Assembly (NCBI GenBank): GCA_963801255.1
Contig: CAWDEC010000007.1
Location: forward strand, 199,306 to 263,305
Reading direction: 5' to 3'
DNA length: 64,000 nucleotides
DNA from: JAICXG01 sp963801255
GTDB taxonomy: Bacteria > Verrucomicrobiota > Verrucomicrobiia > Chthoniobacterales > UBA10450
Shown here: positions 17,002 through 25,130 of the stretch, piece after piece
How the letters are laid out: each line of letters starts with the position of its first letter
Numbering within the stretch: position 1 is the stretch's first letter
Program-made: the position numbers and the translations under genes
Notes under the pieces: generated by a model
What the model saw: only the letters and a program-made list of their open reading frames with translations
Told to the model about the DNA's origin: nothing
The model's database searches: none

Positions 17002-19209
17002 CTAACGAACGGCAGCAGCCGCCGCTAGCTCCGCGCACTTGCGCAAATCCAGTTTTCCAGTGGCCAAAACAGGAATCTGTTCAACGCGCGCAATCGTTCT
17101 TGGAATCCACAAGTTGGGCACGCCAGCCTCTTGCAACTGCGCGCGTAACTTCGCCTGGTCAATCTCGATCGTGCTCAGCAGCACGAGGGTTTCTCCTTTC
17201 TGCGGATCGCTCGCGGAAGAGATGGCGATCGACCTTTCCCCTTCGCTCGACAACCCGAGCGCCTGCTGGATTTTATGCTCGACCGTTTCGTGCGGCACCA
17301 TCTCGCCCCCGATCTTCGAGAAACGTGAGAGTCGGCCCTCGATGAAGAGAAATCCATCCTCGTCAAAACGCCCGAGGTCTCCTGTCCTCAACCAACCATC
17401 GTGCAGCACTTCGGCAGTCCGCGCCGGATCCTTGAGGTAGCCTTCAAAAATGTTCGGACCGCGCAGCCAAAGCATGCCAGCGTCGTGCAACGAAAGTCTT
17501 TCTCCTGTTTCCGGATGCCGAATTTCCGCCGCCAAGCCTGGAACCATTTTTCCGACGGAGCCGGGACGATTCCGGAGCTGCACTGTCTCGCCCGGTTGAG
17601 ATGCTTTTGGGTCCGGCAAGTTGACGCTCACGACCGGCGATGTCTCGGTCAGACCGTAACCTTCAAAGACGGGTTTGCCGAGATGCTCCTGGAAAGCCTC
17701 GGCTAAACTGCGCGGTAATTTCTCGGCGCCGGTGATCGTTAGGCGCACGCTCTCGTATTGCTTGCAATCCGCCTTGCGCAAATAGCCGCGCAAAAATGTC
17801 GGCGCCGCCAGCACGATGGTAGCGCGGTACTTGGATATCAGTTCCGCGCATTTTCCGGCTTCGAGTGGATTCGGATAAGTGACAATCGGCACGCCTTCGA
17901 TGAGCGGGAACCAGAGCGTGACGGTACAACCGAAACTGTGGAAGAAGGGCAGCGAGGCAAGAATGAGATCCTCGCGCGTCGCGTCGAGCACGACCCGGAA
18001 TTGCGTCACATTGCCGACGATGTTGCGATGGCTCAGGACGACACCCTTGGGATCGCCCGAACTCCCACTGGTGAAAAGCAGCACCGCCTCCTTGCGATCG
18101 CCTTCATTCGTCACTTGCAGCCAACGAATGAGGAGGCGCGTCGGGCACAGGAGCGCCGCCATCCACCAGAGAAAGATTTGCCACTTCATCGTCGGCAAGA
18201 GCTCGTCGAGCTGAATGGTATTTTGTGGCCACGGAAAATCGGTGAGTCGCCGGGCAAATGCGTTCGCGGAGATCGTTGTCGTTAGGCCGGCAATTTCCAT
18301 GGCGCGTGAAAGGGCATCGCGCCCGCTGGTGAAGTTCAATCCTGTTGGCACTTTGCCTGCGAGTACCACCGCGAGGTTCGCTACCACCCCACCTTTGCTC
18401 GCCGGCAGCACGATGCCGATTCGTCTTTCTGCGCAGTGACGCCGCAGATATCGACTGAGCGCGGCGGCCGCACCCAACAATTTGCTACGACTGAGCGTCG
18501 AGCCGTCCAGGCCATCGATCACCGCGGTGCGAAACGGATGCCGCGCCAGGCCCCGCAGGACGGTCACACCTAGCGACTGGTGCAATACACGCCGCCGGCC
18601 GAAACAGCTCTCCCCCAGTTTCAAGAGCTGCTCCCGCACCGTTGCGATATTGGCGTCGCCAGGCGAGAGCGGCGCTCCAAATTCGACCACCGCCGGGTAA
18701 GGAATATGGCGTGGCCATTTACGAAAAAACCGTCCACCCTGGTAGGAGAATATCGAGCCCCAAAGCTGGTCGAGCCATACCGGCACAACCGGCGCTTCCG
18801 CGCGGCGGGCAATCAATTCGTAGCCACGGCGCAACGTGCCCAGCACGCCGGAGCGCGTCAGTTGGCCTTCAGGAAAAACACAGACAATTTCGCCGTCGCG
18901 AACCATTTCCGCGGCCAAACGCATTGCCTCCTTGGCGCGCCGCGAGGTAATCGGTATCGCCCGCGTCAGATGGAGGACCCAATGCAAATAGCGATTGTGA
19001 TAAAACTCCTCCGCAATCATGAACCGGATCGGTCGCGGACATGCGATGAGCAGAATGATTGCGTCCACCCAGGTAATGTGGTTAGGCAAAAGAAGAAAGC
19101 CGCCGCGCGGCAACCGTTCCAAGCCGACCGCTTCGACGCGGTAAATCGCGCGCGCGAGCGGCAGACAAATGAAACGCAGGGCGCGCTCGGCATCGGAAAT
19201 CGCGGGCAT
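17002..19209 (-). CDS. Aas-like fused 1-acyltransferase / acyl-ACP(CoA) ligase
   Basis: A 735-residue fusion. Residues 1-200 form a PlsC-type acyltransferase with the HX4D motif NHITWVD (His44, Asp49) and FPEGQLTRSG. The remainder is an AMP-forming ligase with LLFTSGSSGDPKGVVLSHRN, GYGLTETSPVVSVN and DGWLRTGDLGRFDEDGFLFIEGR. In E. coli, Aas uses this pair to re-acylate lysophosphatidylethanolamine flipped inwards by LplT. Some bacterial Aas proteins also carry an N-terminal MFS (LplT) domain; it is absent here, but an MFS gene is divergent across about 50 bases. Start at ATG 19209. The TAG stop lies in a motif variant (TCGTTAGT). Confidence 0.9.
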   Translation of the reverse strand: MPAISDAERALRFICLPLARAIYRVEAVGLERLPRGGFLLLPNHITWVDAIILLIACPRPIRFMIAEEFYHNRYLHWVLHLTRAIPITSRRAKEAMRLAAEMVRDGEIVCVFPEGQLTRSGVLGTLRRGYELIARRAEAPVVPVWLDQLWGSIFSYQGGRFFRKWPRHIPYPAVVEFGAPLSPGDANIATVREQLLKLGESCFGRRRVLHQSLGVTVLRGLARHPFRTAVIDGLDGSTLSRSKLLGAAAALSRYLRRHCAERRIGIVLPASKGGVVANLAVVLAGKVPTGLNFTSGRDALSRAMEIAGLTTTISANAFARRLTDFPWPQNTIQLDELLPTMKWQIFLWWMAALLCPTRLLIRWLQVTNEGDRKEAVLLFTSGSSGDPKGVVLSHRNIVGNVTQFRVVLDATREDLILASLPFFHSFGCTVTLWFPLIEGVPIVTYPNPLEAGKCAELISKYRATIVLAAPTFLRGYLRKADCKQYESVRLTITGAEKLPRSLAEAFQEHLGKPVFEGYGLTETSPVVSVNLPDPKASQPGETVQLRNRPGSVGKMVPGLAAEIRHPETGERLSLHDAGMLWLRGPNIFEGYLKDPARTAEVLHDGWLRTGDLGRFDEDGFLFIEGRLSRFSKIGGEMVPHETVEHKIQQALGLSSEGERSIAISSASDPQKGETLVLLSTIEIDQAKLRAQLQEAGVPNLWIPRTIARVEQIPVLATGKLDLRKCAELAAAAAVR

Positions 19210-19259
19210 GCGTTTATGATTTACAATCCCGCGAGCGACTACTGCAATCGGCAAATCCC

Positions 19260-20537
19260 ATGAAGAATGATTCGCAAGCCAAACCGGGCGCCTACAGCGC
19301 GCTCGCGTTGCTCCTCGCGATTAATCTTTTTAACTACATTGATCGCCAGGTTCTCGCGGCGGTTGAGCCATCAATCCGCGCGACATTCTTTGCGCCTAAC
19401 GATCCGAATGCGATGGCGATCAGCGGAACGTTAGGAAGCGCCTTTCTCATTACCTACATGTTGAGTGCACCGGCGCTCGGCTGGGTTTCCGATCGGTTTT
19501 CGCGCTGGCTGATCATCGGAGGCGCCGTGATCCTATGGAGCATCGCGACCGCTGCCTCCGGTCTCGCAGTTAGCTTTGCCATGCTCTTTGCGACCCGCGT
19601 TCTTGTCGGGATCGGCGAAGGCGGTTATGGGCCGGCTGCGCCGACGGTGTTGGCTGATCTTTTCTCACTGGAAACGCGCGGACGAGTGCTCGCGGCGTTT
19701 TGCGCGGCAATTCCCGTCGGCAGCGCACTGGGCTATGTCCTTGGCGGCACAGTGCTGACTCGTTTCACGCCGGTGCCTGAATCTGAACGGTGGCGCTGGG
19801 CGTTTCTGTTTGCGGCAATTCCGGGACTCCTTCTTGGAATCGTTTCGCTTTTCCAGCGTGACCCGCGCGCGACAAACGGTGCACGCCCTGAGCGACAGCG
19901 CGCTACGCGCCAGGATTACCGCACGCTCGCGAGAACGCGCTCGTATGTCTTGAACTGCGCGGCGCAAACCGCGATGACTTTCGCACTCGGCGGAATCGGT
20001 TTTTGGATCGCAGCCTATCTGCATTCGCGCGGCCTGCCGCCCTCATCGACCCAAACGTTCGGCGCCCTCATTGCCGGAACTGGATTACTCTCGACGCTGG
20101 TCGGCGGCTGGCTCGGCGACGCGCTGAGGAAGAAGATTCCCGGGTCCTACTTTCTCGTTTCGGGATTGGGAATGATCGCGGCGTGTCCATTGTTCATCAT
20201 GGTTCTTTACACGCCCTTTCCGCGCGCCTGGTGGTTCATGGGCGCCTCAGTCTTTTTCCTTTTCCTCAATACCGGCCCATCCAACACCGCCCTGGCCAAC
20301 GTCTCGTTGCCCAAAGTGCGCGCGACCGCTTTCGCGCTGAACATTCTCGTCATTCACGCGCTCGGCGACGTGCTCGCGTTCCCGAGCATCGGCTACATCG
20401 CGGGACACGCGAGTTGGACGATCGCGTTCCTGTTTGTCTCCGGGATCATGCTCGTGTCGGGAATCATCTGGCTCGCCGGAATGAAGTCCCTGCCGGCCGA
20501 CACCGCAGCCGTGGACAAGGCGAGCAGTTACGCTTGA
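19260..20537 (+). CDS. Spinster-like MFS transporter
   Basis: A 425-residue major facilitator with about twelve hydrophobic segments. The first helix NLFNYIDRQVLAAV and GWVSDRFSRW after TM2 match the Spinster (SPNS) subfamily, whose animal members export lysophospholipids or sphingosine-1-phosphate. The gene is divergent from the Aas-like enzyme and separated by only about 50 bases, suggesting shared control. I infer lysophospholipid flipping in place of LplT, but bacterial SPNS substrates are poorly known and a sugar or drug transporter cannot be excluded. Octamers at 19394 (read PND) and a variant at 19429 (TLG) lie in the N-terminal part. Confidence 0.85.
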   Translation: MKNDSQAKPGAYSALALLLAINLFNYIDRQVLAAVEPSIRATFFAPNDPNAMAISGTLGSAFLITYMLSAPALGWVSDRFSRWLIIGGAVILWSIATAASGLAVSFAMLFATRVLVGIGEGGYGPAAPTVLADLFSLETRGRVLAAFCAAIPVGSALGYVLGGTVLTRFTPVPESERWRWAFLFAAIPGLLLGIVSLFQRDPRATNGARPERQRATRQDYRTLARTRSYVLNCAAQTAMTFALGGIGFWIAAYLHSRGLPPSSTQTFGALIAGTGLLSTLVGGWLGDALRKKIPGSYFLVSGLGMIAACPLFIMVLYTPFPRAWWFMGASVFFLFLNTGPSNTALANVSLPKVRATAFALNILVIHALGDVLAFPSIGYIAGHASWTIAFLFVSGIMLVSGIIWLAGMKSLPADTAAVDKASSYA

Positions 20538-20591
20538 CCAAGGTTGGCGAGATTTAGCTTGGGCGATCGATCCGGCCCAGCGTCGCGAGAT

Positions 20592-20642
20592 GCCTAACGA
20601 AAAGTTCCCTGACGTGCGGATGGTTTCGGTCCGTCGTTAGGC
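20592..20642. repeat. Inverted pair of full dispersed motifs
   Basis: GCCTAACGA (20592-20600) and TCGTTAGGC (20634-20642) are a perfect 9-bp inverted repeat with a 33-base interval, overlapping the 3' end of the TMTC-like gene and supplying its TAG stop. The arms look like integron R boxes, but the interior shows no complementary L boxes and the length (51) is below known attC sites. It might fold as a 3' hairpin. Confidence 0.6.
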
Positions 20643-22498
20643 GATTGCGCGGCGAGGCGATCCTGCAAGTGGACGTCGGCCGCAGCAGCTTCCTGGAGGG
20701 CAATGGCGGCTTCGTGAGGCCGGCCAATTTTTCGCAGTAGATCGCTCATCATTAGCCAGCTCTCCGCGCGATAAGGCGCGACGTCGAGACAGGTTTTCAA
20801 TTCCGTAATCGCACGATCGGGATAACCACAGTCGCTCAGCGCCTTAATATAACGTTGTTCGATCGACCAGTTTGGCGGACCGAGGCGCGCAGCAAGGCGC
20901 AGCCGCATCAAATTCACCCGGCCGGTTTCACGGTTTTCCAGCACCGCCAGGCTCTCCTCGGCACGCGCCCGCAGCTCCGGCGGATCAGTCACCTTCGCCA
21001 GCAGTGCACGCGAGCCGGCGAAGTCGCGCTCTTTCATTTTGACCGCAGCAAAATTCAGCTGTGCGAGCGGGTTGTTGGGTTCCTTTTCCAGCGCACGCTG
21101 CAAGGCCTGGCGAGCGGCCGCCAGATTTCCTTCGCTCAGTTCCAGTCCGCCAAGATTAATGAGCATTCGTGCGGAATCGCCACCCTGCTTGATCGTGCGC
21201 GTGAGCAATGTGCGCTGGTCTTTCCAATCAAAGGCACGAACAAAGGTGCGCGCGGGAAGAAAAAATAACCAAATCGTCAGGCAAAAATAGAGCCGCCTCG
21301 AGCCTAACGAATGCACTGCCTGGACGCCGCCAAGAAAAAGAAAAGCGCTCGGCAGGTAAAGCCAGTGTTCCGCCACGGTCGCGTTGAGTGGAAGGAATCC
21401 GCTCACCGGCAGGAAACAAATGATTGCGAGGAGAAGCGGAACAAAAATGGTGCGATGACACCGAACCCGCCAAAGCGCGCCGAGAAGAGCGGCAACGAGC
21501 ATCAAGCCGAGGAGTGTTTGCAATTCACGCCACGCCGCGGTGTTCAGACTTTCGGGGGAAAAGCCGAACGGGTGGGTCTCGACGTCGCGTTCCATGTGCA
21601 AACGCCACGGGAAAACAATCAGGCCGGCGTACTCCGAAACCGCGCGCGCGGTGATAATCGGCCTAACGAGTAGCGGCGTTCCCGGTTGTGGCGGCGGAGC
21701 GATATGCTCTGCCGGTAGCCGCAAACTGAGATAGGCAGTCAAGACGGCAATCGTCAGACCAGCCGCCCCTAACAATAGTCCGCGTTTCCGCTCCGTCAGA
21801 GCAAGCACGAGCCAAACGAGCGGAAAGACTAGGCCTATCTCCTTGCTCAACGCGCTGGCAAGAAAACAAACGCCCGCCGCAAGCCCAAAGGTCCATTTCC
21901 AATTTCTCCTCGCACGCCAAAGGCAAAGGCCAAAACGAAGCCCCAGGAAACCGAAGGTCGCGGCCATTGGATCAGCTCGACCCGCGACATAAATCACGGC
22001 GGCGCTTTGCACCGGATGGACGACCCAGATAAGTGCCGCAAGAAATGCCGTCGTTAGTCGGCTGTCGCTGTCCATCCGGCATCGAGCGAGGAATTCCTGC
22101 GCGAAAAGGAAGAACGCGATCGCCGCTCCCGCGTGCCACAGAATGCTAACGAGATGATAGCCAAATGGCGAAAGGAAGAACGCCGAGTAATCCAGAGTGT
22201 AACTAAGCCGTTGCAGCGGCCGGTAAAAATCGGAAGCGGTTGCGTCGAGAAAAAGGAAGTGCTGGAACCCTTCCCAGATTAGACGCCAACTTCGGATGAG
22301 CGGGTCGCGCAGCACCAGCGCCTCGTCATCCCAAACAAACCCATCGCGCAGCGCTGGTGCGTAGGTTACGAGCGCAACAACTATCAAGAGCAATGCGGCG
22401 AGGAGGGGTTTGCGTCGCCCCGACGATTGCGCTCGACGCTCAAACGGTGCGTGTAGATTGCGAGATGTCGCAGTCGCTTCAAGTAATTCTACTGCCAT
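20594..22498 (-). CDS. TMTC-like membrane protein with C-terminal TPR repeats
   Basis: A 634-residue protein. An N-terminal GT-C-like membrane half has about ten hydrophobic segments (first LLAALLLIVVALVTYAPAL) followed by the acidic loop DGFVWDDEALVL, the position of the catalytic acid pair in GT-C glycosyltransferases. The C-terminal 200 residues are TPR-like (ARMLINLGGLELSEGNLAAARQALQRALEKEPNNPLAQLNFA). This architecture matches TMTC-type O-mannosyltransferase relatives common in Verrucomicrobia and Planctomycetes. Donor and target are unknown. The predicted start overlaps the divergent L,D-transpeptidase by 34 bases, so the true start may be further in. Confidence 0.8.
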   Translation of the reverse strand: MAVELLEATATSRNLHAPFERRAQSSGRRKPLLAALLLIVVALVTYAPALRDGFVWDDEALVLRDPLIRSWRLIWEGFQHFLFLDATASDFYRPLQRLSYTLDYSAFFLSPFGYHLVSILWHAGAAIAFFLFAQEFLARCRMDSDSRLTTAFLAALIWVVHPVQSAAVIYVAGRADPMAATFGFLGLRFGLCLWRARRNWKWTFGLAAGVCFLASALSKEIGLVFPLVWLVLALTERKRGLLLGAAGLTIAVLTAYLSLRLPAEHIAPPPQPGTPLLVRPIITARAVSEYAGLIVFPWRLHMERDVETHPFGFSPESLNTAAWRELQTLLGLMLVAALLGALWRVRCHRTIFVPLLLAIICFLPVSGFLPLNATVAEHWLYLPSAFLFLGGVQAVHSLGSRRLYFCLTIWLFFLPARTFVRAFDWKDQRTLLTRTIKQGGDSARMLINLGGLELSEGNLAAARQALQRALEKEPNNPLAQLNFAAVKMKERDFAGSRALLAKVTDPPELRARAEESLAVLENRETGRVNLMRLRLAARLGPPNWSIEQRYIKALSDCGYPDRAITELKTCLDVAPYRAESWLMMSDLLRKIGRPHEAAIALQEAAAADVHLQDRLAAQSPNDGPKPSARQGTFR

Positions 22499-23235
22499 TA
22501 TTGCTTCTCATGGCCAGCAGCGTGCGTGCCGCTGGCGTCCCGGGAGATTGCCAGCAACTCATTGTCGGCATCGCCCCCGACTGGAATACCATGCGCGGCA
22601 CGATGGAACGTTTCGAACGGATGGGTAACGGGCCATGGCGGCTTGTGAGCGAGCCGGCGCCCGTGTTGTTTGGGAAGAATGGCCTCGCCTGGGGACGCGG
22701 TCTGTCTGGTCAGGAGGAAACCGGCCTGCACAAAAAAGAACGCGATGGCCGCGCCCCTGCCGGCATTTTCCGGATTGGTAAGATTTACACTTACGATGCG
22801 GCGCTACCGTCCGGGGCAAATTTTCCTTTTCATCAGGTAACCAAAACCGATGCCTGGATCGACGATCCGACCCGGCCCGATTACAACACGATGATCGCAA
22901 TCGATGATCCCGACCATCCGCCGCCTTGGTTTGCGAAACAAAAAATGCGGCATAACGATTTCGCTTATCGCTGGCTGATTGAGATCCGGCACAACTCCGA
23001 TCCGCCTGTGCCGAACGAGGGCAGCGCCATTTTCTTTCACATTCGCCGCGGCGAATCGCGGCCCACCTCTGGTTGCACAACCATGGCGGAAAGCGAGTTG
23101 GTCCGGTTGGTTCGCTGGCTGCGAGCCGATCGGCATCCTTGCTATGTCCTCCTACCGCGCGCTGTTTATGCCGAAAAGGCGAAGACTTGGAACCTGCCCG
23201 AGCCCGCGCAAATGGTGCCAGCCGAAAAAAGCTAA
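22465..23235 (+). CDS. L,D-transpeptidase family (YkuD/ErfK) periplasmic protein
   Basis: A 256-residue protein with a signal peptide (MSQSLQVILLPLLLLMASSVRAAG). The catalytic motif is FFHIRRGESRPTSGCTTM, with His and the nucleophilic Cys of the HxnTxGC signature. The remaining sequence (LHKKERDGRAPAGIFRIGKIY) is typical of the periplasmic L,D-transpeptidase/carboxypeptidase-like family. Such enzymes make 3-3 crosslinks in peptidoglycan or attach lipoproteins. I chose the ATG at 22465 because the signal sequence begins there. It is divergent from, and overlaps the start of, the TMTC-like gene. Confidence 0.88.
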   Translation: MSQSLQVILLPLLLLMASSVRAAGVPGDCQQLIVGIAPDWNTMRGTMERFERMGNGPWRLVSEPAPVLFGKNGLAWGRGLSGQEETGLHKKERDGRAPAGIFRIGKIYTYDAALPSGANFPFHQVTKTDAWIDDPTRPDYNTMIAIDDPDHPPPWFAKQKMRHNDFAYRWLIEIRHNSDPPVPNEGSAIFFHIRRGESRPTSGCTTMAESELVRLVRWLRADRHPCYVLLPRAVYAEKAKTWNLPEPAQMVPAEKS

Positions 23236-23302
23236 ATTTCCTGCAACGTTAATTTGCATAAGGGAAAAGTTGCCCTTACGCTCAACTCGTTAGGCAAACA
23301 TT

Positions 23303-23617
23303 ATGAGGAAACGATCCAATCCCGACTCCGAGCAAAACATCAAGCGCATCGATACGAAGCCACGCGCGAAGAAACAGACACACGGTTTTCAGGTGCATTT
23401 TGTCCGCGGCTCCTCCAATGGCACGAGAATGTTCAGTGATGCGGTTTACGGCGGAAAAGACGCGGCTCTTAAAGCGGCGCGCAAATACCGCAAAGAAGTA
23501 ATGGGTGATCTGCCACCGCGCACGACACTTTCCCCCGCTCGCAGGGCAGCGCTGGCCAAGTCGGCAAAAAAAATGCCGGCTAAGAAAACGGCTGCGCCCG
23601 CTAAACGCGCTCGTTAG
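23303..23617 (+). CDS. Small basic AP2-like DNA-binding protein
   Basis: A 104-residue, lysine/arginine-rich protein. The core GFQVHFVRGSSNGTRMFSDAVYGGKDAALKAARKYRKEV resembles the AP2/ERF-like three-strand-plus-helix fold found in bacterial and phage proteins, where it binds DNA. The C-terminus is an A/K/P-rich tail like those of histone-like proteins. I see no integrase or nuclease domain. A chromosome-associated role is possible but unproven. Its TAG stop lies in a TCGTTAGGC motif that also carries the stop of the convergent rsmA-Nudix gene. Confidence 0.65.
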   Translation: MRKRSNPDSEQNIKRIDTKPRAKKQTHGFQVHFVRGSSNGTRMFSDAVYGGKDAALKAARKYRKEVMGDLPPRTTLSPARRAALAKSAKKMPAKKTAAPAKRAR

Positions 23618-23619
23618 GC
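23611..23619. repeat. Dispersed motif carrying two convergent stop codons
   Basis: In one TCGTTAGGC, the plus strand supplies TAG (23615-23617) to the AP2-like gene and the minus strand supplies TAA (23614-23616) to rsmA-Nudix. The genes overlap by four bases here. Confidence 0.8.
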
Positions 23620-24948
23620 TGGAATGCTGGCCACTCGCCAGCATTCAATGAAGCCGGGTGCGAAATCGCCCGGCCGTTCGTCGATCCAACGCGCAATTGT
23701 TTCAGGCGCGAAAAATTGCACCGCGTCGATTTCAGAAGGCGCCGGCACAAAGGGACCTTCGTGTTCCCCTTTATAGAGCCAGATAAATTCCTGGCCAGTC
23801 CGCTGTGAGGCGGGAATTTTTCCGACGGGCGCCAGTCCGGTTGTTACTCCAAGTTCCTCGCGCAACTCACGCTCTGCGGTCGCATCGTATCCTTCCCCGG
23901 CGCCGACGTGGCCAGCTGCACTCGAATCCCACAGCTCCGGATGTCGATCTTTCCAAGACGAGCGTTTTTGCAAAAGCAATTCACCTTTGCGGTTGAAAAT
24001 GAAAATGTGCACAGCCCGATGAAGAAAGTTATTCCCATGCACTTCGCGGCGCGACGCAACGCCAGTTATAGAATCGTTTTCATCGACTACCACAAACTCT
24101 TCCGCCGCGTCGTTGCCGGCCATCTGCGTCGCCGGAGGTTGAACAAATCTGGTCAGCGCTATCCACTGCTCGAGCGACAACTCTTCCGCGCGGGCCTGTG
24201 ATGAAACACCGATTTCCCGGGCAGCACTTGGCCAGTCTTCAACCTTTTCGCGCAATAACTTTCCAACCTGTTTTCTTCGCTGCGAAAAACCACGCCGGAG
24301 AAGAGAAAGAAACAACGCGCGATCGTAAAACGGAAACTCGTTAGGCAAACGCGGAGTCAATCGGACTAGCGACGATTCTACCTCGGGTTGCGGTAAAAAG
24401 ACGCTCGCCGGAATAGTACGTAGATATTCCACGCAATACTGCGATTGCACGACAAGACTAAGAATTCCGTAATCCTTGGAACGGGGATGTGCCGAGAGGC
24501 GGCGCGCAGTTTCCATTTGTAACATCAACAACGCCATTGTGATCGGAGTTGGAACTTCGAGAAATCGAAACAGAATTTCGGTTGAGATGTAATAAGGAAG
24601 ATTGCCCATCAGCTTGATGGGACCGCGAGGAAACAGTCGTCGCACCTCGAAATCGAGCGCGTCGCCGTGGATGACTTCGAAAGAACGACCCGCGAATTGC
24701 TGTCGAAGGAAATCAACCAGCCGTCGGTCTTTCTCGATCGCTAAAATCTGCGCACCGGAATTAAGCGCAGGCTCAGTGATCGCACCCAGGCCAGGGCCAA
24801 TTTCGAGCACAAAATCGCCCGAAGAAATGTTCGCCTGCCGGACAATCCATCCCGCGAGGTTCTGATCGTGCAGAAAGTTTTGCCCGAGCGTTTTTACGGG
24901 CACAACGCGAATGTCGCGCAAGACATCGCGGATCTCGGAAAGCTTCAT
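23614..24948 (-). CDS. rsmA: RsmA (KsgA) 16S rRNA dimethyladenosine transferase fused to a Nudix hydrolase
   Basis: A 444-residue fusion. Residues 1-270 are RsmA/KsgA: VKTLGQNFLHD, the SAM loop EIGPGLGAI (49-57), NLPYYIS (117-123) and FLPQPEVESSLVRL; it dimethylates two adenosines near the 3' end of 16S rRNA. Residues 280-444 are a Nudix domain of the IDI/YfcD type (FVVVDENDSITGVASRREVH) with an intact Nudix box at 346-368 (Gly346, Glu352, REL, EE, G). The reading is continuous across the junction, so this is not a stop read-through. The substrate of the Nudix part is unknown. Start at ATG 24948; the TAA stop is inside a dispersed motif. Confidence 0.93.
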   Translation of the reverse strand: MKLSEIRDVLRDIRVVPVKTLGQNFLHDQNLAGWIVRQANISSGDFVLEIGPGLGAITEPALNSGAQILAIEKDRRLVDFLRQQFAGRSFEVIHGDALDFEVRRLFPRGPIKLMGNLPYYISTEILFRFLEVPTPITMALLMLQMETARRLSAHPRSKDYGILSLVVQSQYCVEYLRTIPASVFLPQPEVESSLVRLTPRLPNEFPFYDRALFLSLLRRGFSQRRKQVGKLLREKVEDWPSAAREIGVSSQARAEELSLEQWIALTRFVQPPATQMAGNDAAEEFVVVDENDSITGVASRREVHGNNFLHRAVHIFIFNRKGELLLQKRSSWKDRHPELWDSSAAGHVGAGEGYDATAERELREELGVTTGLAPVGKIPASQRTGQEFIWLYKGEHEGPFVPAPSEIDAVQFFAPETIARWIDERPGDFAPGFIECWRVASIPA

Positions 24949-25130
24949 CGGTTGCAAATAACGACGCGCGAAGAAACGACTTGGCGAGCCGGATTGTTCA
25001 CAAAATTGTGTGAACAAAATGCACCGAAATAGGAAATTTATTCACAAGTTATTCGACCGACCATACTGACCATAAGATGGCCTTTGCCAGCGCTCCCCTG
25101 CGGCGCTTCCAATCATCGCTGCTCGGATGA

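Noticed and set aside
20592..20642. Integron attC site, because GTTAGGC/GCCTAAC match R boxes
   Set aside because: The arms fit, but the 51-base length and the lack of complementary L boxes or extrahelical bases do not. Most copies are single and lie inside core genes, and no integrase or cassette array is seen.
23259..23278. TAAGGG/CCCTTA hairpin upstream of the AP2-like gene
   Set aside because: The stem is only six pairs and not followed by a T-run; it is within chance expectation.
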